From NCBI GenBank assembly GCA_006384855.1, contig VCJN01000157.1:186001-250000 (forward strand): a stretch of 64,000 bases of DNA. The letters run 5' to 3'. Under the pieces are notes generated by a model. It was not told where the DNA came from. It saw only the letters and a list, made by a program, of their open reading frames with translations, and did not search any database. Made by a program: the position numbers and the translations under genes. This DNA is from Tetraselmis striata. Lineage: Eukaryota; Chlorophyta; Chlorodendrophyceae; Chlorodendrales; Chlorodendraceae. Each line of letters opens with the position of its first letter. Position 1 is the stretch's first letter. Below, piece after piece: positions 25,718 to 36,900 of this stretch.

Positions 25718-25958
25718 GTCTGTCTGTCTGCCTGTCTGTCTGTCTGTGCGTCTGTCTGTCTATGTCTGTGTCTGTGTCTGTTGGTATGATGGCACTTGGC
25801 CAACACATCGCCAGCTGATTCACCCCCTCATTCTGCCCACCTCATCCATCAGGGCCGCTGAGCGCAATCGAGGCGGCAGCGACGGCGGCGGCGGCGAGGC
25901 GTCTCACGGCAACGGGGCCGCGCCGTGGCCGCCTAGGAAAAGGCAACCGCTTGTCTGA
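20256..25958 (+). CDS. Nine-exon gene of unknown function, Pro-rich, with conserved-looking helical segments
   Basis: Exons inferred at 20256-20343, 20445-20539, 20650-20748, 21030-21256, 21889-22068, 23179-23363, 23779-24128, 24812-24900 and 25853-25958. Phases close throughout and give about 472 aa from ATG 20256. Exon 1 is a charged helix ([19 protein letters not shown]). Exons 2-4 carry helical text: [59 protein letters not shown] and [20 protein letters not shown]. Exon 5 gives [20 protein letters not shown]. Exon 7 begins with a long polyproline stretch and contains a basic KRSREEEEG segment. The C-terminus is Gly/Asn-rich and ends PRKRQPLV, resembling a nuclear-localisation patch. Exon 5 could begin earlier (near 21834), where the text also looks coding but in another phase. 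Introns carry G:C homopolymers and several short repeats. I do not recognise the family; nuclear location is an inference from the basic patches only. Confidence 0.6.
21325..21440 (+). repeat. Dispersed short repeat R3, copy 1 (intronic)
   Basis: About 115 bp starting near GGTGCCAACGCGGTGGTA, with internal ACTGCGGATACGAACCCGCC, and ending near TATAGGTTGCTAGCAAG. It aligns by eye with copies at 23480-23605 and 24395-24515 (minus) and at 33625-33745 and 34380-34460 (plus). Class unknown; all five copies lie in introns. Confidence 0.7.
22160..22283 (+). repeat. Repeat R4 copy followed by (CT)n microsatellite
   Basis: GTAGGGCTCCAACCGCTTCC, then CAACAGCTTCATGTATGGTT, runs into (TC)n at 22244-22283. 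The same block followed by a C/CT tract occurs at 32170-32395 inside an intron of the glutaredoxin-DUF547 gene. Confidence 0.65.
23480..23605 (-). repeat. Repeat R3, copy 2 (intronic)
   Basis: Plus-strand text GCTTGCGTGCAACCTATG ... ACATTCGCTACAGTATG ... GGGTTCTTATTCGCAGTGT is the reverse complement of the R3 pattern. It lies in the intron between exons 6 and 7 of the unknown gene. Confidence 0.65.
24395..24515 (-). repeat. Repeat R3, copy 3 (intronic)
   Basis: GGCTTGCAACCAATAATACC ... ACATTCGCTATAGCACCGG ... GGGTTCTTATGTGCAGTGTT matches copy 2 closely, about 900 bp away, in the next intron of the same gene. Confidence 0.65.
25344..25480 (-). mobile_element. LINE 3'-end fragment (poly(A)-tailed, 5'-truncated)
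   Basis: T-run then CGCCCCGGGGACAGGACTGG and CACCAGTGAAACCCTTGCAG match the 3' end of the LINE that terminates at 56410. About 135 bp are retained with moderate divergence, so the copy is fairly old. It lies in the last intron of the unknown gene. Confidence 0.7.
25655..25790 (+). repeat. Compound (TG)n(TGTC)n microsatellite
   Basis: TG dinucleotides for about 25 bp run into TGTC tetranucleotides interrupted by TATG, GCC and TGCG steps, ending in TGTGTCTGTG. It is in the last intron of the unknown gene, and the overlapping open frames (Cys-Val and Gln-Thr-Asp repeats) are artefacts of it. Confidence 0.9.
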
Positions 25959-27609
25959 TTCACAAAGCCGCCCCCGCTTGCCACCGCCCCAGCGGCGTCG
26001 AGCGTAGTCGGCCTCGCGCGCCCGAACAGAGCGCCCCCCCACCCACACCCGGAGACGGTACTGGTAGCTCCAGGTTGCGTAGCACGTAGTTGAAACCCTA
26101 GCCCCCCCCCCGCCCCCCCCCCGCCCCCCGAAACCCTTCACTAGTTGATTATGTAAGGCATATGTCCAACCCGGCCGAGTTGTCGCTGTGACTACCCGCA
26201 GCGAATGGCGCATGTTCCCGGATACTAGGGCGTCTGCTTTGCCGGCTCCCCTCATCTCCCGATACAGATGGCCTCCGAGGATGTGGCTCAAGCCACCGAA
26301 CTGTTCTGCCGATGCCGTGCCTTTATCGCCAAACGATACCCAATCAGAGAACATCCCGTCCAGATGATTATCTCGGTCCCAGGCGGGGAGGCGGGGGCCT
26401 CATACAGTCGTACTTGCGTCATGCATTGCTATCGTCGTAATTATAAGAAACCATAATACATATCGCCATTATAGTATAAGATGTGCAAACCGTCGTGTTA
26501 CTGATGTCGGATGGGGAAATGTTCTGATCCTCACTTCTGGTGATTTGTATCCTTGTTGCCGTTCGCGACTAATGTCATAATTCAAAAATGCCTACCAGGC
26601 ATGCTACTTATTCCTTACGCTGTCCTATATGGTGATCTACGTACAAGCAACCAGGCGAGTGAGCGGTATGATACTTTTTTGCCACGAGACCAAGTCTTAG
26701 TAAGCGCATAGGCGTCGTTTCGGTAGCGGCTCATCGATGGATGCGCTGCCCTCTGTTGCGGGCCCTGGCCTGCAGGAGTGGGGTGGCCGCGGGCTTACGG
26801 GACGAGGCCATCCAGCGCCACGCGCCAGCAACGGTGGCCGAGCCGGGCAGTCGGCGGGGGCCGCCGTGCTCCCTCGTCCGGCCCGCCACCGACCCTCCAA
26901 GGGTGATGTACTTCACACCGCAGCTGCTGAGACGGCTGGGCGTCCGCGCCCGGGACTGCTGCGACGTGGCTGCCGAGTTGGACAGCTGTGGTGCTGCCGT
27001 GCAGGCAAGATCCCGCCCGAGCCGTAATGAACGGCGGACGCTGGCATTGGGAAGCCGCCACAACCAGCCTGTCATTTATCATGTGTGCGACATTGAGTGA
27101 CTCGGATCGGCTTCCGCGAGTGTCGGCGATGCGAATCAAGTTCTCGAGTGGACTGTAATATGAATTCTGTGATATGATTTCGTATTTAAATAATATGCAG
27201 CACATGCTGTGGACGCGCGCGTTGTTTCGAAGCAGAGCCGTTCTTACTGATGATCCCATAAAAAGTTTCGTCGTGCATGCACTATCTCCCGCCCGAAACA
27301 TTTCTGCGTGCCGACAGCCGACGTCGCCGGCATTTCCAGCAGCAGCACCTCGCTGGCATCTTTATTCTTATATGTAGTCTACGACCATCTCGCAACGTGA
27401 GCGATTCGAAGATCACTGTTGCTGGCAATATTTGGCGAATGGAGTCACAGCAGAATATATGGAGAAAGGAAATCGTCAGCTATTTTCCCGATATCTTAGA
27501 TTTCCGAAAACTCGTTTGTGACGCTTTGTGGCATGCTGCGGGCGCCGTCTCTCGGTGACGGACCGGACTACGCGAAGCGTCGTGCGGCGCAGCGCGATAG
27601 ACGTAAAAA
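25959..27609. other. Intergenic; nothing firmly recognised
   Basis: C-rich tract at 26101-26130. A plus-strand open stretch at 26741-27100 (VMYFTPQLLRRLGVRARDCC) looks mildly protein-like but matches no family I know. It may be a fragment of an old element or chance in GC-rich sequence. Confidence 0.4.
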
Positions 27610-27862
27610 TTAAAAAGAAAGTTTGCCCCGGGACATCGGCCGAAGCCGCCCAACCACTTTACCTCTTGCGCCAACTGCAGTCGTAGGTCTGGCATAGTCC
27701 GTAGACCATTGCCTCATTCGAACCCCGAAGGGCTAATGCATCAACCGGGTAAACCCAGGACACGCCGGGACGATATTGCCGAAATACAGTGACCAGGAGT
27801 CGATCCCAGGACCTCTCGCGTACGAGATGACCGCTCAATAGGCGCGATAGACGTATTCCGTG
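27610..27862 (-). mobile_element. tRNA-derived SINE (minus strand)
   Basis: On the minus strand a tRNA-like head with a B-box-like GGGATCGACTCC is followed by a body: GGTTGATGCATTAGCCCTTC, GGGTTCGAATGAGGCAATGG, TATGCCAGACCTACGACTGC and GGCGGCTTCGGCCGATGTCC. The A/T-rich tail reads AAACTTTC then T-rich. A second, similarly oriented copy is at 46520-46780, and a body-only copy is at 53335-53480. No open frame is expected. Confidence 0.72.
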
Positions 27863-28062
27863 TTTCTCTGGAATGTATTTCACGTTATTTGCGTTTGGCG
27901 GCGTTTTCCGAATCCCGTTCAACTTCGCCGACTGCGTTCCTGCGCGCGCGAGAGATTCTGATTCATCAACACTAATTATGTGGAGCGGTGTACTGATTGA
28001 CCGGTATCGTTTATATTTTATTTTATATATCGTACCCCGGGTAGTGGTCGTCATTCGTCGTG

Positions 28063-28200
28063 TTTTTTTTTCCGCCCCCGGGACAGGACTGGCACCAGTG
28101 AAACCCTTGCAGCGTCTCTACGACGGCCGTTTAGGCAGCAATCCAGTTACGGAAAGCCCTGGGTAGGCGACGCTCCGTTATAGTCATCAAGCAAATTCGC
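28063..28200 (-). mobile_element. LINE 3'-end fragment (poly(A)-tailed, 5'-truncated)
   Basis: T-run then CCGCCCCCGGGACAGGACTG, CAGCGTCTCTACGACGGCCG and AAAGCCCTGGGTAGGCGACG, near-identical to 56410-56545. It ends at CAAGCAAATT where the full LINE continues. High identity implies a recent insertion. Confidence 0.82.
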
Positions 28201-30949
28201 CGTGTTGTCGTAGTCGCGCACGCGCCTGCGTCATATGTACGTACTGTGGATTAAAACAAATTATGTTACCGTCGTGACATATAGTAGGTAGTACTGTACC
28301 GGTCGCGGTATTCCGAAAAAATGCGCCTTGAGGAGTTGTGGCATGGCGGCTCTGTCGCTAACGGTTTGCTTTGGCCCAGTGTGGCTGGGCGCTACTGGTG
28401 TGCAAACAGGCGTTTCGACAAGCCTTGGCGCACGCGGTGGGGGACACCGAAGCGGAGTTGGGCGCGGTGTAGCGCGGTACCGTTGTTGCCCGGCGTTGCC
28501 CTAGCGTTGGATTTGGATCACCATGTTGATGAGCTGCTGGCGTTGAAGACAGGTTAGGCAGCGCTCTTCCGTGAGTACGGATGCGGCGAAGGCGATGCAG
28601 TTCGAGTAAGAAGTAACACTCATTATGTGCTTCACCCCAACTTTGCTAGTGGGTGCGGACGACTATTGTTTGACATCCACATGCGCACCGTCGGACATGC
28701 AACAGTACTGCCTTGAAGCACAGCGGAATGGCCTTCGCCCCGAATGTTGTCGCAAGAAAACACAGCTCCGAGACCATCGGTTAGTTGCGATATTAGGTGT
28801 CGTTGTGGGTGCATGTAGAGGAAGAACGCCATGAAACCCTAGTTTTACAAACCCCACAGCAACATCTGTGGGTATTAAATATTGATGCCATATAGAGCCG
28901 CTAGGTCACGAGTAAACCCTATGATGCAAAATGAATCGCTCAGGGCACAATAGCATGCGTTACATTGTGTCACGCACGCCCCCGCTGAAATGCACTTGTG
29001 CGATCATGCGGATTCATGCTGCACAAGACACTCATTTGAATGAAACATATGACACAAGATGGCAGAAGTCGTTGGGGCTCCAAGCTGCAGTTTCTTGCTG
29101 GTCTCCGTTCGCATTTGTGTTGCTACCGTTGCAGCTGCTGGGGTTCGCAACTCAGGCACTTTTGAGTGGTCAACCCAGGACTCAATAGGACTGGCAGAAA
29201 CCCTACGCTGGGACCGTCTACATGCGGAATTCGTACAAGTACATGTATTCGGAGTTCACACAGCGTACATCCGAGCAGAGGCGTACATTTCCAATCTACG
29301 TCCGCAATACCTGCATGTAGTAGTCAGAGACCTCCGTTCTACCGAGCGGACAGACGAGGCTAAAAGTAACCCTGTAGTAACCTACGACTACGCACCGAAA
29401 AGAACCTTGAATGTACGCTTCGGATTGGGGCGGTTGCATGTAACCTGTTATAGGACACTTCGCCATGCCTTCCTCTATCTACAGCGTCCTCGTCATGACT
29501 GCGTCGGCGCCCATGTAGGCCGCTGACCTCTAGCCAAAGGCATCGCCTAATTAAGTACTATGTGCGCATGGTCTGGGAGGGTGCATCACCAGCGCCCTAG
29601 CTAGGGCAGGCCCAACAATACCTATGGCTGAGCGACTCGGAAGGCTCTCAAGACGACATTAAATCGCAGACAACGGTGACCGGTTGCATAGCGCCATAGC
29701 CTGGTATAAGGCGCTGAAACACAGCGACAGGAAAGGAAAGCGGAAGATGAGATAGGAATAAGCGACCATGGAAGAAAACCCGTCGTTTTTGTGCAAATCA
29801 ACCCCATTACAAACTGTGCCATTTTATTGGGTCCGCGGGTCCAATAAACATGATGGTTTTGCAGCGAAAGATCCGCAATAACTTCGTGTTGCATTCTGAT
29901 ATCGTCAAAGAAAACCTGTTTGTCTCCTTTCGTGCGCGCGGGTGTGTGTGTGTGGGGGGGGGGGGGGGGGGGGGAGGGGGCGGAGCAAAAATGATGTGTC
30001 ATGCCACAAACCCGCAAGTGTGGCTACATAAGTACAGGGATTCCACATGCTATGCCCTATTTATGCGCAGTCAACGGCGGGCCTTTTATTATAATTTAGA
30101 GTCGGCATGGGCGGTGGAGGGCGTCAAGTTTCCACGTAATACAATCTTCCACGGGAATCCGTGTTTATTCCCATGGCCCATCGTCAAACAATGACTGATT
30201 TATAGTTCTTGACAAACCGCGTGATATTATGGACCGATAGACGGCGGTTCGTGGCCGCGAAGCGTCCCTTGATTTTGAGTACATGCAGTTCACTCGCCTT
30301 CGTGATAGGGCTGCATGCTCCGGGCTACTGCCGATCCTACAGTCGCATTAAATGCAATCCGCGGGGCCAATAAATGATGCTTGCACCTCTTCGTCGGAGT
30401 ATTCGTGATGTATTCTGACTTATATCTCCGTTTTCTCCGCTTTTCCCTCTTCACGTGCGCGCGGGGTGATTGGGGGGGGAGCGAAAACGTTTTTTATCCG
30501 GAGCCCGTTTGTGTCTGTACAGTACGCGGGTTCATGCAGCCGTAAGACATCAGCTAACCTGTGTAGGTAGTTGGAAGACCGGCGGGAATACACTTGTTGC
30601 AAGTTTCAATTTCAATTCCTTCAACTGCTTCATCAAACGCAGTACCCATCCTCTACCAGGTCTGTATGCGGGGACGCGTAGCCGCAGAGGATAGGGCACA
30701 TGTAGGGTTGGAAGGGGGTTTCAAATTATCCAAAAAAAAAAAAGACGGGTACTACGCTCGGTAGATTAGGGACCTGGCATTCAGAGAGATGCACGCTACG
30801 CGCTGTAATTGGTGAACGACCCTTCGCGGGTTCGTGCAGCCGGGCCGTAAGACAGCTGGCCTGTTTACTTAGAAGACCGGCGGGACTAAAGTTGTAACGA
30901 ATGTTAGATTTCATATTACATGCGGTCCGCGGGTCAGGCCGGCCGCGCG
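28201..30949. other. Intergenic; unassigned open frames, G-run at ~29955
   Basis: A plus-strand frame at 29059-29526 (155 aa, MAEVVGAPSCSFLLVSVRIC...) and one at 28321-28557 are open but show no motif I recognise. GT/G tracts lie at 29940-29975. Two near-identical ~60-bp pieces (CGGGTTCATGCAGCCGTAAG at ~30526 and CGGGTTCGTGCAGCCGGGCC at ~30828) recur, with a related inverted piece at ~48525-48570. Confidence 0.4.
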
Positions 30950-33900
30950 TCACTCCTTCTTGTTGACGCTCCAGTCGTACGGGCTGTACACCACCTCCGG
31001 CACCTTGCCGCCCGCCAGCATCGCCTTGAGGTCGGCCGCGGCGTCCTCCGGCAGGAACCCCGCCACCGCGGTGAGGACGCCGTGCGTGGAGCCGGCAAAG
31101 TCGCCGCCGTACCACTGCCGCGGCGCACCGACAGACAAGTCAGCGCCGCGCCGCAAGCCATCGGCTGATAAATAGTCCAAGGGGGACAGCAAGGGGCGCT
31201 CCGGAATGCCAACCCAAACAATGCTGAAAAATGGCACGGGTTCATCATTAACGACTGGCCGCGTACACACATCAGTGAACCATCGCCACTTAGAAAGTCA
31301 TTTACAAAGTCATTTAGACCCGGTAGCCGGACTCGATTCATACGTAAAATCTCCGATTTTCATGCAAGTGCTGTCGAAGAATGAGCACGCGTTGGCTTCG
31401 ATAACTGCGAATCGGACAGAGCAGGGGAGAGACAAATGCAGAGGCATGCATAAATACATACATAAACACATACATAGATATACATATATGTATATATAAG
31501 ATATATATATCATTACATAGATATACATTTACATTAACACTAACATTATATTTACATATACATATACATATATATGGAAACGTATGTATACATATACATA
31601 TATGCACACATGTATTTATATTCATACATACATACAGACACATAAGTACATAGAGGGGGGGATTCCCGGGCGCACCTTGAGGATCTGGGACATGGTGACC
31701 TTGTTGGCCGCGCGGTCCACCTGGACGGAGCCCTCGCAAAAGGTGGTCGCCGCCGCCTGCAGGCCCACCTCCAGGCTTTCGGGCGTGTACACCCGGATGG
31801 GCGGGCACGACTTGGCGCCGCACACGAGCGCAAAGTGGATGCGGGGATCCAACGGGGAGACCGCCTGGCAGGGGCAGCAGAGGGGGCCCCAGGGGGGACA
31901 AGGGGGGGGGGGGGGGGGGGATGGGCCTCAGCACGCAAACAATTCAGCAGCAGGCTCGGAAATCTGACCGCACCAATTCTACACTTCCCCATTAAACACG
32001 GCAGTATATTCCGACTGTCGTCAATGCGCTACCTAAAATAAGAAAGAGGGGCGAAGACCTGCATTTAACCGCAACAATGGCCGATAGATGTGCGCCGCGC
32101 CGCACTTTATGACTCGGCAAAAGTGATTGACCAAAGTGATTCGCGTAGTTAATAGCCGCCTCGCATATCACCAGCAGATTGGGGTAGGGCTTAGATGCTT
32201 CCCCAGCTGGGACGCCGAGATGCTCCCTAAACAACCTAAAGCTCCATGTATGCGCGCCCCCCCCCCCCCCCCCCCTTCTCCCCCCTCCCCCCCCCCCCCC
32301 CCTCTCTCTCCCCCCGTCCTTCTCTGTCTCCCTCCCTCCCCTCTCTCTCCCCTCCCTCTCTCTCTCTCTCTCTCTCTCTGTACATTGGGGAGTTATAGTA
32401 GCACCGCAGCGAAACAGTTGAGACGCATAATACTGCGGCTCGCACATTACTCGTTGCTCATTCGGATGGGAAGCGGTGCTACAAAGTATGTCGAGTGGTA
32501 ATATGAGCACACCAATTGGTGCGAGGAAGGGGACCGTGTTCGGACATCGGCATGGCGGATGAAGACGCCGTCCGAGAGGGCAAACGCAGCGGCACCCAGC
32601 GCCGAAGATCATGGTACTTTTCCAACAGCAATCCGCCTGCTTTTGAATGCTGCCTGTAGTGGAGTGACCGGGGGGCCGGGGGAAAGGGGGAAGGGGGGGG
32701 GGGGGGGGGGGGTCCGCTCCCACCTGCTGCGCGCGCGGGTCCCCCTGCTTGAAGATGGGCCCTGCCCACTGCGGCTTGCCGAGGATGGCAAACAGCGACG
32801 CGGGGCTGGGCTTGTTGCCGCGCAGCACCCCGTGCTCCACGTCGTCTGGGCCGGTCAGCGGAATGGCGTCACGGTCAGCGAGCGCCGCCGAAAACTTTGG
32901 GCAATCACCTCCCCAGGGAGGGAGCGCCCGGCTGAGATGGCCATACGTGAGAGAGAGGGAGGGTTTCAGGGTCTAGGGTTCAGGGTGAAACCCTAAATAC
33001 GGCACTAGGAACGCTGCGGATAGGAAGCTGGTCAGATGCAGACAAGACTACAGCAGAACCATGGCGAATGTCCCTATTATAATCATCACCATCATCATCA
33101 TCATCATCATCATTTTAAGTATTATCATCATTACTATTATGTGTACACTATATCGACAAATAATGTGAGGAACGGATGTAGCAGTGAAGCGGGGACACGG
33201 AGCACTTCCATCCGCATCAGGGTGCCAACAACAGTTTTCATACTGTATATAGGGTTCGTCGCCACTCTTCATGACATCGTGCCTCCGGCCCTCACCCGCG
33301 GAGAAGTCGTGGCCGCCGATGTTGTACTTGAGGGAGGAGAAGAAGGAGAGGCGCTTGAGCAGGTTGTCGGGCACCTCGCGCACGATGGTGCCGTGCACGA
33401 TGAGCGCGTTGTAGATGTTGATGAAGAACGCGATGCGCTCGCGGCGGCCCAGGTCGGACAGCGACACCGCCTGCAGCTCCGCGGACGCGTTGACGTACTC
33501 CAGGAACAGCGGGTCCGCCTTCATGCCGTCGTAGTCCACCTGCCGCGCGGCGGGGAAGGCGCCGCGTCAAGCGCGCTTCGCTTCCATCGTTCCGTCGCAC
33601 ATAATAGACATTAATACACATGCACGGGTGCCGGCGCGGTGGTAACAACGCTGCGGATGACAACCCGCCCGGCCTGCCAGATGCCAAACGCAGACGAAAC
33701 TGCAGCGGAACTGCAGCGGATACTGCCGTAGGTTGCACTTCAGCCCAGTCTGATGGCTGACTACAAGGGCTTCCACTACTTAGGTGTGCAGGCACCCACA
33801 GCATGTTGTTATAGTGCATACGCATCGTATATGTTTATCTAAACGTCCATATGCCTAATAGGCACTGTGACCTATGTGGAGCGCAGGCGTGGACTATTCG

Positions 33901-36900
33901 CACGCGGCCGCCACAGGCTCGCGTCATGTTGGGGAGGGCAGACCGCAGGCGCACCAGGAGGAGGGAGGAGGGGGGGGCTCCACCTGCTTGCCGTCGGGCG
34001 ACAGGAACTTGTCGTAGAGCGCCACAATCAGCTCGCGCAGGTCGGTGGCGACCTGTGGCGCAGGGCGGGCGGCGCCAGCGTGTTCGGCGCTCAGGCGGTG
34101 GCGCGCGCTTTACATCCGGCACGCGCAGCCCTTTCTATCAGCATACGAATCCACAAAGCCTGAGCCGGTCATTGTTCACGATTCTCGGGCTGTTCAGGCT
34201 GCCGACTTGAGTACCCTAGTAAACCCTTGCAGATCTTGAGCCCTATCTGGAACCCATAGCTTGCCTATTTTGCTTTGATTCCGTCCGGGTGAGGCGCGAT
34301 GCGGCAACGAGTCCCGGCACACCTCCAAAAGTAAGCACCAAACCGGCGCTCCCTATCAGCATGTGTGCGCATAATGTCTCATGTAAATGCCGGCGCGGTC
34401 ACAAGCACACGGCGCAGAAGCTCCGCTCCGCCCGCCCGAGGTCAGATGTCGACAAAACTGAAGTGGGATCGCCGAAAGGATTGTGTCGGCTGCATGCGGG
34501 TCCCGGGTGAGGCTCACGAGAAGGGTTCTTGTTGGTGCGTCGGCATGAGTAGTCGGCACACGTACCCCGCGCGGCAGTTGTCTCCTCTCAGGCAGCGGTG
34601 GACCACTGCCCCCTCCCCGCCTGCCCAGTTGCCCTACACACCCCCCCTCCCCCGAGGCCCACCCTCACCTGCGACGCCGGCCGCGCGGCGCCCTCCCAGG
34701 CGTAGTGCGTATTCAGCGGCTGCCCCTTGGCCACGCTCACGATGGCGTCCGCCGCCAGCTGGAATATCGCGCCGCCGCCGCCCTGAAACGGCCCTGGCGC
34801 CGGCTCGCCCGTGGGCGACACGCGCCGCAGCAGCTTGCAGGCCAGCAGGCGCTGCCCCTTGGCGGCCGCCTCCTCCGCCGTGGACGCCGCCTTGGCGCTC
34901 AGCATCCAGTCCACCGCGGCGCTGCCGGTGAAGCAGTTTGGCGTGGCGGTGCGGCGCCTCAACAGGGGCGCCGACCTGCGGGGCAGAAGGGGGGGGAGGG
35001 GGGGGGGGGGGGGGGGGGGGCTCAGCTGGGCGCACTTGCCTCGTAGGGGTAGGCCATGATCAGCGGCAAAGAGTGTGCCTATGCCCACACAGCATAGCCC
35101 GGCAGGATGGGGTGCGGGATTGGGATCTCAAGCGCCATCATCGAGCCGCTTAAGGCCCTCATCTTGCGCCGCATTCCGCGCCATCGGACTGTCTCAGGCC
35201 CGCGGAGATGATGGACATATTGGGGGGCAGTCTGCTATGCCCTCACGGAGGATGCGGGACCACTACGTAGAAAGCGTAGGGTCGATGACACACAGGACAC
35301 ACCTGTTGTGCATCATGTACTGGAGACTCAAAAGCGCAAAAGAGGCAGACATATAAAACATCACCCTGTCACTGGTCAAAAAGGCAGCTGTTCAAAAGCG
35401 CCGCAGATTGAACCAGTTGAACAAATGATATATCAGCAAAAGCCACCAACTACTGTGGATAGTGCTGTACAAACGGAAACTCTTGAGTTCCGAGATGTGC
35501 AGACTCAAATCGATGAGCGCATGTCTGAATATAAAGGCAGCACAACGCCGACACAAAACACGAGTGCGGATAACAGTTACAGGGCACGGAGCTCCGCACC
35601 GCCTACACATCGCAGCGCTTGTGTACGGCGGGTCCGTCCGCGGTCAGCGCACTCCAACCCGGTGTGCTTTGTGCGCAGGTGAGCCAGGGCGGAAGGGGGG
35701 AAGGGGGGGGGAGAAGAGGGGGGGGGGCGGCGCACGAGGCGTGCAGCGTCTCCCGCGGCATGTTGCTCGACCCCATGCTGCTCGCCAGCTGCTGCAGGTC
35801 GGCGTACTCCTCCGGCGTCATGTCCGCCGGCAGGTTGGCCTGCGGTGCACGCAGGGGGGGGAGGAGGGGCCTCAGGTGCTGCCTGGTTGTTCAAGGGGGG
35901 GCATCGGCTGGGCCACAAGCTGGGGCAGTGGCAGGATGACAGGGTGACAGGGCGATGATCATCACCACCGCTGTGGTGGCAATTATAAATAACGGCGTTA
36001 ATTACAGTAAGATGGTGTATTAAGAGGGAAGGGGGGGTAACGGCAGGGCGCACCTTCGCCTTGGTTGGCTCGGCGCCATCCTGCGGCACCGACTCCAGCA
36101 GCGCGCCGAGGTCCGTCGGCAGCGGCGGCGCGCTGGCGGCCTGCACCCGCTTCTGCAGGCTGCCGTCCGCCAGCGCCGCCAGCGTCTCGTCCGCGCCGCC
36201 GATAAGCTCGCCGCCCACAAACACCTACAGGGCCACGTGGGACGGGGAAGGGAGAGAGAAGGGGGGGGGGGGGGGGGTTCAAGCATCGGAAGGGAATGAC
36301 CAGCACTGGCCCAGACGAGAGACGAGGGTCGGAAAACGGGGCGGAGAGCTGGCTGGGCTGACGGGCGAGGCCGTCAGCGCGGGTGGGAGCTCCGGCTTAC
36401 AAGATACTAATAGTAATTTTAATTAATAATTAGCGACTGATCGTAAACGATGGGCGCAACTCGGCGGGCACCCAATTGACCACCTCCCCTATGCCCAGGC
36501 CCTTGACGCCCCCCCCCCCCCTCCCCCCCCCCCCCCCCCCCCGATAACCCTTCTGCCATCCACCTTTCAAATTCTGGACTCTGAAACCATCCTCGGGTCC
36601 CATCAGGTACCTGCGGCACGGTCGTCTTGCCCGTGGCACGCTTGAGCTCCGCCAGCACGTCCAGCGCGCCGGCGAGGTTATGCTCGCGGTACTCCACCCC
36701 CGCTTCCGTGAGGCCCTGCTTGGCGCGCTTGCAGTGCGGGCATCCCGCAGTGGTGACCACCGCAAGCTGGGGCCCGCCGCTCATGGCCGCGGTGGCGGAT
36801 ATCTCCGGCGAGCTTGCTTGCGGCGTGTCGGCGGAAGCGCGGAGTGCGCGTGGAGCGGTGGATCGGCGCCCGGGGAGGCCGGCGCGGGGTTGGCGCGGCG

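Noticed and set aside
25554-25958. Cys-Val and Gln-Thr-Asp repeat 'proteins'
   Set aside because: Translations of the (TG)n(TGTC)n microsatellite.
31310-31934. Frames rich in Tyr, Cys and Met around 31.3-31.9 kb
   Set aside because: Produced by the CATA/TATA simple-sequence tract in an intron.
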